Shown here: positions 50,803-59,167 of the stretch, piece by piece
Numbering within the stretch: the stretch's first letter is position 1
How the letters are laid out: the number at the start of each line of letters is the position of its first letter
Assembly (NCBI GenBank): GCA_016711265.1
Contig: JADJTI010000005.1
Coordinates: forward strand, 434,001-498,000
From: Austwickia sp.
GTDB taxonomy: Bacteria; Actinomycetota; Actinomycetes; Actinomycetales; Dermatophilaceae
Direction: 5' to 3'
Length of the DNA stretch: 64,000 bases
Notes under the pieces: generated by a model
What the model saw: the letters and a program-made list of their open reading frames with translations, nothing else
Database searches by the model: none
Told to the model about the DNA's origin: nothing
Position numbers and translations under genes: made by a program

Positions 50803-53451
50803 TCAGGCCTCGGGCGCTGCCTGGGGGGCGGGTTCGGCGGCGGGCGCCCAGCGTTGCAGCGCGGCGCCCAGCTCGGCCTTGCGGACCGGTTTGGTCAGGT
50901 AGTCGTCCATCCCTGCGGCCAGGCAGCGCGCCAGGTCGTCGTCCAGTGCGCCCGCGGTCATGGCCAGGATGGGGGTACGCCGCCCCTGGCCCTCGCGGCG
51001 CCGCCACTCCCCGGTGGTCTGGTACCCGTCCATACCCGGCATGTGGCAGTCCATCAGAACCGCGTCGTAGCGAGCCGAGCCCAGGGCGGCCAGGGCGTCC
51101 TCACCGTCGTCCACCACCTCGACGCGGTATCCGAGCTGCTCCAAAATGCCGCGGGCCACGAGCTGATTGACCTCGTCGTCCTCGACCACCAGGATCCGCT
51201 GGGCCTGGTGTGTTCCACCGGAGGTGGCGGCGCTGGCCGTGTCAGAGTCCGTTGGCGGGTGGGCGCGCGGGGCCGGTACGCCGGCCGCCGGGGTGCTCTG
51301 CGGACTGAGCGCGTTGGCCAGCGCGGATCGAAGCTGCCCCAGCGGGACCGGCTTGGTCAGGTTGAGGGTGATCCCCGCTTCCCGAAGCTCACGGTGGGTC
51401 ACGTCGACCGCTGAAGACAGCAGCACCATCGGGGTGGCCTGCAACACGGGGTCGCCGTTGACCCGGCGGGCCACCGCGAGGCCGTCCATACCGTCCATGA
51501 CCAGGTCCAACACCAGGAGCGCGTACGGATCGCCGGCATCGGCGCAGGCCTGCAGGCGTTCCAGGGCGGCGGGGCCGTCAGCGACCAGGTCCGGGCGCAG
51601 ACCCCAGGCCTGAAGGTACTCCTGCATCATCAGCCGGTTCGTCGCGTTGTCGTCGACCACCAGAACGCGTTGGCCGTCCAGGGCGGCCGGGGACGGGGGG
51701 GCCTCGATGTACCCGTGGGCCCGCTCCAGGGGCACGCACGCCCAGAACGTGCTGCCGGCGCCGGGGGCACTGTCCATGCCGATCTGTCCGCCCATGCTGG
51801 TCACCAGCTGCTGGCAGATCGCCAGGCCCAGGCCGGTGCCGCCGAACCGGCGGGTGGTCGAGGAGTCGGCCTGAGAGAACGGTTGGAAGAGGCGCTCGCG
51901 GGCACTGGGGTCGATGCCCACCCCGGTGTCGGTGACCTCGAAGCGGACCATCAGGGACCCATCCCCGGTCTCGCCGTCCAGCTGGGCGCGCACCACCACT
52001 TCGCCCTGGTCGGTGAACTTCACGGCGTTTCCGGCCAGGTTGAGCAGCACCTGACGGAGCCGGGTGGGGTCTCCCCGCAGGGCGGTGGGGAGTTCGGGCG
52101 AACAGTAGGCCAGCAGCTCCAACCCCTTGTGATGGGCCGAATAGGCGACCAGGCCGACGACGTCTTCGATGAGTTCCACCACGCTGAAGTCGATCGTCTC
52201 CAACTCGACGCGGCCGGCTTCACCGCGGGCGAAATCGAGGATGTCGTTGATGATGGCCAGCAACGATTCGCCTGCCGCGCGGATGCCCTCGGCGTACTGC
52301 CGTTGGCGGGCGTCCAGGTCCGTGCCGGCCAGCAGCCCGGCCAGCCCGATCACGCCGTTCATCGGGGTGCGGATCTCGTGGCTGGTGGTGGCGATGAATG
52401 CGGACTTGGCCCGGGATGCCTCCATGGCCGCGTCCCGGGCGACGGTCAGGTCGGTGCGGGCGCGGTCGAGTTGACGCAGCAGACCCAGGATGCGCAAGTA
52501 CGCCAGCAGCAACAGCAGCAGGACCCCCACCAGGGGCTCCCAGGGGTCGACCTCGCGGCCGCGCAGCTGGTGGACGAGCATCAGGAGGGGCGGAACGGCC
52601 AGCGGGGCGATGGCGGTCACCATCAGCGCGGTGATCTGGCGGCGCCCGTCGCCGCGGGTGGTCGCTGCTCGCGCAGTCTCGGTCCGCGGAGCGGTCCAGA
52701 CCGAGACGGCGATCAGCGCCGAACCCGCGACGTACCCCATGTCGGTCAGCTCTAACAGGATCGGTGAGTCCGGCCAAAGGTTGACGCCCAGGTCGGCGAT
52801 CAGCCAACTCACAATGCCCGCTGCGAACCAGCCGTTGACCAGATGTGCGCCGGATCGCTGGGTGAGCGCCCGGAAGCCGAGGGCCAGGATCACCGCTTCG
52901 ACGACGGGGATGGCGGCGGTGATGGCTGCCGCCACACCCTGCATGCTGGCGTCCACCGCCACCAGCCGGTCATGGATGGTCACGCTGTAGAACACCAGCA
53001 GGCTGACCACGACGATGGTGCAGGTGTCGAGCACGCCACCGAAGCGGGCTCCCGGTGCCATGCTGCTGGAGATCACCTGCCAGACGGCCATGGTCAGCAG
53101 CACCAGGCTCAACAGCCACAGGGACTCGGTGATGAGATGACCGGATTCGCTGCCCTCCGGCGAGAGGTAGCTGGCGACATCCCCCAGCGTGCTGACGGTG
53201 ATTCCGCAGGCGGCCAGCACCGAGACGACCCGTCGGCTCCGGGGTTGGCGCAGCGCTCCGGCCCAGGTCAGCCCCGCGAGGATGAACACCGCAGCCAGGT
53301 AGGGCCACCAGCCGGAGTCCTCGGAGGCGAAGTAGGCTTCCTCCACCCGGCGCCACACCAGGGTCAGCACAGCCACCACAGCCACCGCGATGATCACGCG
53401 GCGCGGCGTTCGTGTCCGGCTGGCGGGTGTTAGCTCGTGAACGTCATCCAC
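50803..53451 (-). CDS. Hybrid sensor histidine kinase with two receiver domains
   Basis: Protein of about 882 aa from GTG 53451 (TTG 53496 possible). About ten membrane segments fill the first 325 residues. They are followed by HisKA with the phospho-His in TTSHEIRTPMNGVIGLAGLL (near 357), HATPase (LLNLAGNAVKFTDQG, FGGTGLGLAICQQL), receiver 1 with Asp in LLVLDLVMDGMDG (near 649) and receiver 2 with Asp in VLMDCHMPGMDG (near 801). BarA/ArcB-type kinases of this layout are uncommon in actinobacteria. The separate HPt protein encoded opposite is the likely next step. The final output regulator is not encoded nearby. Confidence 0.92.
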   Translation of the reverse strand: MDDVHELTPASRTRTPRRVIIAVAVVAVLTLVWRRVEEAYFASEDSGWWPYLAAVFILAGLTWAGALRQPRSRRVVSVLAACGITVSTLGDVASYLSPEGSESGHLITESLWLLSLVLLTMAVWQVISSSMAPGARFGGVLDTCTIVVVSLLVFYSVTIHDRLVAVDASMQGVAAAITAAIPVVEAVILALGFRALTQRSGAHLVNGWFAAGIVSWLIADLGVNLWPDSPILLELTDMGYVAGSALIAVSVWTAPRTETARAATTRGDGRRQITALMVTAIAPLAVPPLLMLVHQLRGREVDPWEPLVGVLLLLLLAYLRILGLLRQLDRARTDLTVARDAAMEASRAKSAFIATTSHEIRTPMNGVIGLAGLLAGTDLDARQRQYAEGIRAAGESLLAIINDILDFARGEAGRVELETIDFSVVELIEDVVGLVAYSAHHKGLELLAYCSPELPTALRGDPTRLRQVLLNLAGNAVKFTDQGEVVVRAQLDGETGDGSLMVRFEVTDTGVGIDPSARERLFQPFSQADSSTTRRFGGTGLGLAICQQLVTSMGGQIGMDSAPGAGSTFWACVPLERAHGYIEAPPSPAALDGQRVLVVDDNATNRLMMQEYLQAWGLRPDLVADGPAALERLQACADAGDPYALLVLDLVMDGMDGLAVARRVNGDPVLQATPMVLLSSAVDVTHRELREAGITLNLTKPVPLGQLRSALANALSPQSTPAAGVPAPRAHPPTDSDTASAATSGGTHQAQRILVVEDDEVNQLVARGILEQLGYRVEVVDDGEDALAALGSARYDAVLMDCHMPGMDGYQTTGEWRRREGQGRRTPILAMTAGALDDDLARCLAAGMDDYLTKPVRKAELGAALQRWAPAAEPAPQAAPEA

Positions 53452-53534
53452 ACCCTTCGTTGGGGGCCCCGTCCCCGATCGATGGAAAGCTCGCAATCCA
53501 GCCTAACCCGCACCCCCGGTGCGCCGCTGGGAGC

Positions 53535-54695
53535 TCAGGGGACCTGGCGAGCGGCCGAGTCCACGACGTCGCGATCACGGCCCAGACTGCCGCGGGCACC
53601 CGGCCAGCATCCGGCCAGCACCGTGACGACGGCCAGCAGGGGTAACGTCGAGGCCCACCACGGATCGTCGAACACCGGACCGGGCCGCAGCTCCGGCAAC
53701 AGCCAGTTCGCGGCGTACAGGACCGCGATCCAGGCGAGCGCCGCCAGCCACCAGCGACGGTGCAGCAGCCACATGATTCCCGGCACCGCCCAGATCCAGT
53801 GATGAGACCAGGACACCGGGCTGGCCAGCAGGCTGGCCACCGCCAGACACAGCGCCACCGCCACGAGATCGGGCCTCCGGCCCGCCGCACGCGCCCGCCG
53901 CACGCACCACCACGCCGCGCCGCAGCCCAACGCCAGGCCCGTCAGCTGCAGCGGGAGCATCACGGTCCCGGGCAGCTGATCCTGGCCGAACGCGCGGGCA
54001 GCTACCCCGACGAGTGACTGATTGTCCGGGTAGTCCAGGTGACCGATCCGTCGCGGGTCCCGCAGGAGCTGCGTCCAGTACCTCCAGGACTCGCCGGGGA
54101 GTACGGCGAGCCCGATGATCACGGTGACCACCCCGGTGCCGACACTGCGCAGCGCGGACCCCCAGTCCCGCTGCAGCAGGAAGGCGGCCCCGAAGACGGC
54201 CGGTGTCAGCTTGACCCCCGCGGCCAGGCCGATGAGCATCCCCCGAAAGCGCGCGGGCACGACGAAGAGGTCGATGGCCACCGCGGCAGCGAGGAGGAAA
54301 TTCACCTGCCCCAGGTGGAAGGTCCGCACCACCGGCTCCAACCGCAATGCCAGCACCGCCACCCAGGCGATCTCGATCGGCGTCCAGTGCAGCCGCCGAC
54401 CGAAGACCGCCACCAGCACCAGATAGCTCACCGCCGAGACCACCAGGAACACCAGATGAGCCACCTGCGTCGGCAGCCAGGTCAGCGGCATGAACAGCAG
54501 CGCTGAAAAGGGTGGGTAGGTGTACGGCAGGCCCTCGACGTCACGGTACGGCGACAGCCCGGAGGACAGATCGTGCGCCCCACGGATGTACACGTCCAGG
54601 TCCAGCGACGTGACCTCACCGAAAGCCCACAGACGCCGCCACGCCAGGTACCCGATGACCACCCACGCCAGCGGGTGGTTCAGTGCGCGGCGCAT
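53535..54695 (-). CDS. GT87-family mannosyltransferase-like membrane protein
   Basis: Polytopic membrane protein of 386 aa of the DUF2029/GT87 family, polyprenyl-phosphate-mannose-dependent mannosyltransferases of actinobacteria. The acidic motif after the first membrane segment (SLDLDVYIRGAHDLSSG) and the SPYRDVEGLPYTYPPFSALLFMPL text are characteristic. The acceptor (lipomannan, arabinomannan or another glycan) is unknown. ATG 54695 is chosen; TAGCCT (54703-54708 on the complement) 7 bases before it suggests a leaderless mRNA. Confidence 0.85.
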   Translation of the reverse strand: MRRALNHPLAWVVIGYLAWRRLWAFGEVTSLDLDVYIRGAHDLSSGLSPYRDVEGLPYTYPPFSALLFMPLTWLPTQVAHLVFLVVSAVSYLVLVAVFGRRLHWTPIEIAWVAVLALRLEPVVRTFHLGQVNFLLAAAVAIDLFVVPARFRGMLIGLAAGVKLTPAVFGAAFLLQRDWGSALRSVGTGVVTVIIGLAVLPGESWRYWTQLLRDPRRIGHLDYPDNQSLVGVAARAFGQDQLPGTVMLPLQLTGLALGCGAAWWCVRRARAAGRRPDLVAVALCLAVASLLASPVSWSHHWIWAVPGIMWLLHRRWWLAALAWIAVLYAANWLLPELRPGPVFDDPWWASTLPLLAVVTVLAGCWPGARGSLGRDRDVVDSAARQVP

Positions 54696-54743
54696 GCGGC
54701 CCAGGCTAACCGTGCCTGGCCGCACCCGGCCGCCTGACCGAGG

Positions 54744-55244
54744 TCAGGACAGCGCGGCCACCGCGGCGTCGTAGTCGGGTTCTTGGGTGATCTCGGGCAC
54801 CAACTCGGTGTAGCTCACGGTCCCCGAGGCGTCGACGACGACCACGGCGCGGGCGAGCAGACCGTGCAGCGGACCGTCGGTCATCAGGACGCCGTAGCCC
54901 TGGCCGAACTCCGGGCCGCGGAACACCGACGCCGAGTCCACGTTCTCGATGCCCTCGGCGCCGCAGAACCGACCGAGCGCGAACGGCAGGTCGGCGGACA
55001 CGCAGAGCACCGCGGTGTTGTCGAGACCGGCCGCGAGCTCGTTGAACCTGCGCACGCTGGCGGCGCAGACACCGGTGTCGACACTGGGGAAGATGTTCAG
55101 CACCAGGCGCTTGCCCTGGTAGGTGTCGAGCGTGACGTCGGAGAGGTCGGTGCCGGTCAGTGTGAACGCCGGCGCGGCAGATCCGACAGTGGGCAGCTCG
55201 GCGACGGTCGACACGGCGTCACCCTTGAATGCAGTCTTGGCCAT
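54744..55244 (-). CDS. tpx: Thiol peroxidase (Tpx)
   Basis: Peroxiredoxin of 166 aa that reduces hydrogen peroxide and alkyl peroxides with thioredoxin. The peroxidatic Cys is in [18 protein letters not shown], and the resolving Cys is in [11 protein letters not shown], the Tpx spacing. TAGACA (55251-55256 on the complement) lies 6 bases before the ATG, so the mRNA is probably leaderless. It lies downstream of, and in the same orientation as, the Dyp peroxidase and copper genes. Confidence 0.95.
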   Translation of the reverse strand: MAKTAFKGDAVSTVAELPTVGSAAPAFTLTGTDLSDVTLDTYQGKRLVLNIFPSVDTGVCAASVRRFNELAAGLDNTAVLCVSADLPFALGRFCGAEGIENVDSASVFRGPEFGQGYGVLMTDGPLHGLLARAVVVVDASGTVSYTELVPEITQEPDYDAAVAALS

Positions 55245-55325
55245 GAGGGTTGTCTAGCAGACCCGGCCGACAGATGACACCGTCTACCGACAGTGCGGGA
55301 CGGTCCACAGCGTGGGCGCGGCCGG

Positions 55326-56217
55326 TCACGGAGGTTGCAGGGCCTTCAGAAGGGTCACGGTGGTCCGCGCATCGGGGGGTTCGGCCGTCCCGAGCGCCCC
55401 GGCTCGACGGGGGCCCTCCAGGACCGTCCGCACGATCGCCCAGGCTCGGGCGCGTTCCTCCTCGATCCCGGCCGCGTGGCACACCCAGCCCAAGCGGGCC
55501 TGAAGGCGACCGGCCAGGTGCGCCGGCGGCGTACCGTCGTCGTCCAGAAACCTGGTGGCGGGCCACAGCGCCGGCCAGACCGCGTACGCCGGTTCGCCGG
55601 CCAGGGGGATCGCCGGGGCCGCGACCCAGGTGCCGTCGGAGTGGGCGCGGGCGAACACCCGGTGCGCCCGCAGGCCCACCGGGATGAGCGCCGCGTCCAC
55701 CTCTGGACCGGCGAGCAGGTCCCGGGTGAGCGCCCGGGCCTGAGCGACGAACCGCCGCGGCAGCCGGTGCGCAGCAGGCGACAGGTCCTCCCAGGCCGCT
55801 TCCGTGGCCTGCGAGGCGCTTCGGGCCCACCCCGGCGCCGGTACCGGCAGGGTCCGCAACAGCCCGCCGAGCACCGCGCAGGCCTCGTCCTCGGGCCGGT
55901 TGCTCAGCGGCTCCTGCGCCAGCAGGGGCTCGACCAGCAGCAGGCTCGCCGCGGGATCGGCGGCCAGCAGGCGGGCGGCGCCGCGGCCGGCCCATGCGCG
56001 CAGGGCCAGGTGTCGCTGTTCCCTGTCCCCGGGTGGCTCGCAGACGTGCAGGTCCGCCTGTTCCCGGGCCGATCCGGTGGCGGCGCAACCGCGTGGCCGG
56101 ACCGGGACCACCAGCGTGGTGTCGTCGGTCCAGCGCACCCGGGCGGGATCGGGTTCGAGGTCCCACTGCGCGCAGGCGTGTGCGACCCCCGACCAGAGAC
56201 CCCTGAGGCCGCGTTCA
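55326..56217 (-). pseudogene. Decayed aminoglycoside/hydroxyurea phosphotransferase-family gene
   Basis: The translated text follows the streptomycin 6-kinase/hydroxyurea resistance family (LALRAWAGRGAARLL, LGGLLRTLPVP, PLAGEPAYAVWPALW). The catalytic segment equivalent to LLHWDLHYDNVLA reads LIPVGLRAHRVFA, so the catalytic Asp, its His and the metal-binding Asn are all gone. The later DPKPLAGD motif has lost its Asp as well. Family-like text continues upstream of the first usable start (GTG 56138) without any start codon. A GTG at 56218, overlapping the Dyp stop as GTGA, is out of frame. The gene looks frameshifted near its start and catalytically dead. A binding role for a product from 56138 cannot be excluded. 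Confidence 0.65.
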
Positions 56218-57519
56218 CCTCCCCAGCAGGGTGGCCCCGATGTAGGACCCCTCCTGCACGCCGGGAGGAACGGCGTACACGGCGGATCCCACGTGGGTCG
56301 TCCAAGTGTTCAGGGCGTCCACGGGCGCAAGCCGGCGTTGCACCGGAACGAAGGCCGTGGCCAGGTCGCTCTGGTACGCCACGAAGATCAGCCCCTCGTC
56401 CTGGCGGCCGTCGGCGGTGGTGCCGTCGCTGTAGTTGTACGCGCGGCGCAGCATCCGCTCGCCGGCGTTGCGTGGTTGAGCCAGGCCGGCGTGCGCGTTG
56501 GGCGCGATGATCGTGAAGCCGTCCTTGTCCTTCTTCGCGCGGTCGATCTGGTCCCGTTCGGCGCCGCCGGTCAACGGCGTACCGTCGGCGAACCGGCGCC
56601 CGAAGGCCACCTCCTTGGCGTCGGTCTCCAGGTCGTCCCAGGTGGTCAGGTCCATCCGGATCCGCCGAACGACCACCTGGGAACCCCCGTCCAGCCATGA
56701 CAAGTTTTTGTCACCGGCGGTCCGGCTCCAGACCACGTCGGCGATCTGGCGAGGGTCCTTCTCGTTGGCGCTGCCATCGCGCATGCCCATGAGGTTGCGC
56801 GAGGTCGTGCCGTCGGTCTCGGTGCCGCGGGCGTTGACGAAGCCCCGCTGAGTCCAGGCGATGGTGCCGAACGGCACGACGTCCCGGATGATCCGGCGGG
56901 CGGCGTAGGCCAGCGTGATCGGATCGTCGGCGCACAGCTGGATCAGCAGGTCCGTCTGCCCCCACTGCGGCAGCAGCCGGTCGCTGCTGAACGCCGGGAA
57001 CGTCGCGACCATGGGGGGGCATTTCGCCGGCGCGCCGATCGCGGCGAACAGCCCTGGTCCGAAACCGAAGGTGATCGTCAGTCGGCTGGGTAGTCCCGCG
57101 GGGAACTGCTCCAGGGCCCCCAGGGTCGGCTCGCCCTGAGTGAGCCGCGCGGCGTCGTCGGTGAGCATCTCCATCAGCGTGATCACCCGGGCGCGCGGGG
57201 ACCCGGGGGACAGGTTGATGCCGAGGAACTCCCCATGGGCCTGCTGGCCGGTGAGGATGCCCGCCTGATGAGCGCCGTAGAACGGCTCGGCGCTCTGCCC
57301 GTGCAGCGCCATCAGATCCATGCTCAGCGGGTTGGCTCCGCTGGCAGCAGAGCCGACAGCAGAGCCGACAGCGGGATTGAGTACGCCGTGTGCCGCGGCG
57401 GCGTGCCCGACGACTGCACCGCCCAGGGCGGTGCCCCCCAAGAGGGCACCGCCACCGAGCAGCGCACGCCGGGTCAGGGCGCGGTCGGCGCCGGAATCGA
57501 CCGGTGGCGTGGTGTTCAC
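56215..57519 (-). CDS. Dyp-type heme peroxidase (EfeB/deferrochelatase-like), Tat-exported
   Basis: Protein of 434 aa. A twin-arginine signal (RALTRRALLGGGALLGGTALGG) predicts folded export with heme. The Dyp fold follows with the distal Asp motif GMRDGSAN, the proximal-His region PNAHAGLAQPRN, and FGFGPGLF and LGALEQFP earlier. EfeB-type members oxidise porphyrins and dyes or act in iron uptake, but EfeU and EfeO are absent here. Immediately upstream on the same strand is a PCuAC copper chaperone, which suggests extracytoplasmic metal and redox handling. The GTG start is 34 bases after the PCuAC stop. Confidence 0.9.
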   Translation of the reverse strand: MNTTPPVDSGADRALTRRALLGGGALLGGTALGGAVVGHAAAAHGVLNPAVGSAVGSAASGANPLSMDLMALHGQSAEPFYGAHQAGILTGQQAHGEFLGINLSPGSPRARVITLMEMLTDDAARLTQGEPTLGALEQFPAGLPSRLTITFGFGPGLFAAIGAPAKCPPMVATFPAFSSDRLLPQWGQTDLLIQLCADDPITLAYAARRIIRDVVPFGTIAWTQRGFVNARGTETDGTTSRNLMGMRDGSANEKDPRQIADVVWSRTAGDKNLSWLDGGSQVVVRRIRMDLTTWDDLETDAKEVAFGRRFADGTPLTGGAERDQIDRAKKDKDGFTIIAPNAHAGLAQPRNAGERMLRRAYNYSDGTTADGRQDEGLIFVAYQSDLATAFVPVQRRLAPVDALNTWTTHVGSAVYAVPPGVQEGSYIGATLLGR

Positions 57520-57553
57520 GGTTATGGCCTATCTCAGCAACCTGAAAGACCGG

Positions 57554-58180
57554 TCACATCGTATGTGACACGTAGGTCTCGTTGGCACCGGTGAAGGCGC
57601 GCGCGATCGCCGTGAACTCGATGGTCTGCCCCTCCTTGGTCTTCAGCGTGAGGGTGACCTCGTCGCCGACCTTGAGGGGTTTGGTCATCTGCATGACCAT
57701 GACGTGGTCGGAACCGGGCTTGAACTCACGCGTCTGACCGGGCTCGATGGTGAAACCGCCGGCCACCGGGCGCATCTTCATGGAGCCGTCCATCATGACC
57801 GTCTCGTGCAGTTCGGTCAGCGAGGACACCGAGTTGGTGCCGGAGACGATGGTGATGGGCTTGTCGGTGGTGTTCTTCAGCTTGCCGAACACCCCGGTCA
57901 TCTTCGCCGCGGCGATGTCCGGGATGGCCTTGGCCCACTGGTCGGAGACCATGACCGGCCCAGCCTGCATCGGCGTGGCGCTGCCGGCCGGGGCCGGGGA
58001 GGTGGCGGACGTCCCGGCCCCGGGGGCGGGGGTGGCGGAGGTGCTTGCGCTGCCGGAGGAACCGCCGCAGGCGGTCAGCAGCAGTGCGCCGGCGGCCAGC
58101 GCCGCGCCGGCCTGCCACCGGTGGCGGGTCGTCGTACGGGCGGGGGTCATCGGTGAAACGGGAAAGCGGCGGATAGCCAT
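57554..58180 (-). CDS. PCuAC-type copper chaperone lipoprotein
   Basis: Protein of 208 aa. The signal peptide ends in a lipobox (AAGALLLTAC), followed by a Ser/Ala/Pro-rich linker and the PCuAC domain. The copper ligands fit the H(M)x10Mx21HxM pattern: LTELHETVMMDGSMKMRPV and DHVMVMQMTKPLK. Such proteins carry Cu(I) outside the membrane, for example to the CuA site of cytochrome oxidase. ATG 58180 is preferred because AAGGA lies upstream; ATG 58228 would add 16 residues. It is probably co-transcribed with the Dyp gene. Confidence 0.9.
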   Translation of the reverse strand: MAIRRFPVSPMTPARTTTRHRWQAGAALAAGALLLTACGGSSGSASTSATPAPGAGTSATSPAPAGSATPMQAGPVMVSDQWAKAIPDIAAAKMTGVFGKLKNTTDKPITIVSGTNSVSSLTELHETVMMDGSMKMRPVAGGFTIEPGQTREFKPGSDHVMVMQMTKPLKVGDEVTLTLKTKEGQTIEFTAIARAFTGANETYVSHTM

Positions 58181-58315
58181 GTTTGATCCTTCGACGTCGG
58201 GTGGTGTGTCCCGGTGCACAGGCTTCACGCAGCAGGAGCCGGCTGCGGAGGGTCGGCACTCGGGTGGGGTCAGGCTGAACGAGGCCCGGGGCAGGGCAGG
58301 GTGAACCTGCGGCGC

Positions 58316-58999
58316 TCAGGCGCTGGCCGGCACCGGGGGCCCACGGGTGGCCAGGACCCGACCAGCCCCACGGGAGACTTCCAGCCGCTGGTCGACCGAG
58401 ATCGCGGGACACTGCGCGAGGTGGGGTGTCACGGCGGCCCAGGGCGTGGGCCACAGGGTGACCCGCAACCGGTGCACGACCCGCCACAACGACGCTTCGC
58501 CGCGGGTCATTAGCCAGGCGGTCGTCAGGACGGCGACCAGGTGGCCTGCCAGCATGCTCGGTGAGGGCAGGACCCCCGCCATCGCATCGACGCCGGACGG
58601 GTACGCCGCTGCCAGGTTTCGCAGCTGAGCGTGCGGGCCGTGGCCTGTTCCCGTGAGTGGTCCGGTGAGTGTCCCCGTGAGTGGTCCGGTGAGTGTGTGC
58701 CCGGTCGGCCCGGTGTGTCCTGCGTGAGAGGTATGGGCTGCGTGCGACACGTGGAAGATCACGTGCAGCACGACTTGGAGCAGGCTCAGTGTGCTCAGCA
58801 GTGAGGTCATGCCTCGGCGTCGACCGGAGAGCCAGAGCGACAGCAGCAGGACCGGCGCCAGGACGAGCGGGTACACGGCCGGGTGCGGGAGACCGCCCCC
58901 ACCGGCGGTGTGACCGCCGACCGCCAGCCCGATCGCGGCCACGGCGAAGACCAGGGTCCTGCCCAGTCGTGGGATGCCGCGGTCGGGTGTCATCGCCAC
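58316..58999 (-). CDS. Membrane protein with His-rich loop, function unknown
   Basis: Protein of 227 aa with about four to five hydrophobic segments. The loop between the third and fourth is packed with His, Gly and Thr (HVSHAAHTSHAGHTGPTGH, then LTGPLTGT repeats and HGPHAQ), a likely metal-binding stretch. It is encoded just upstream of the PCuAC chaperone in the same direction. Similar membrane proteins accompany copper chaperones in actinobacteria. Copper binding or transport is inferred from composition and context only. Confidence 0.7.
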   Translation of the reverse strand: MAMTPDRGIPRLGRTLVFAVAAIGLAVGGHTAGGGGLPHPAVYPLVLAPVLLLSLWLSGRRRGMTSLLSTLSLLQVVLHVIFHVSHAAHTSHAGHTGPTGHTLTGPLTGTLTGPLTGTGHGPHAQLRNLAAAYPSGVDAMAGVLPSPSMLAGHLVAVLTTAWLMTRGEASLWRVVHRLRVTLWPTPWAAVTPHLAQCPAISVDQRLEVSRGAGRVLATRGPPVPASA

Positions 59000-59080
59000 G
59001 AGGATACGGCTACTTTCGTTCAGAGTCCGTCCTTAAGTGCGGTCGAGTTCAGCAACGACGGTCGACGCCGGCGCCGGTCG

Positions 59081-59161
59081 CCCGAGCGGCCCGAGCGGCC
59101 CGAGCGGCCCGAGCGGCCCGAGCGGCCCGAGCGGCCCGAGCGGCCCGAGCGGCCCGAGCAA
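59081..59161. repeat. 9-bp tandem repeat in the gap between two minus-strand genes
   Basis: Eight perfect copies of CCCGAGCGG (59081-59152) and a ninth imperfect one. It ends just past the stop of the ferritin-like gene (59168) and occupies half of the gap to the His-rich membrane protein start at 58999. Confidence 0.9.
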
Positions 59162-59167
59162 GCCCGA

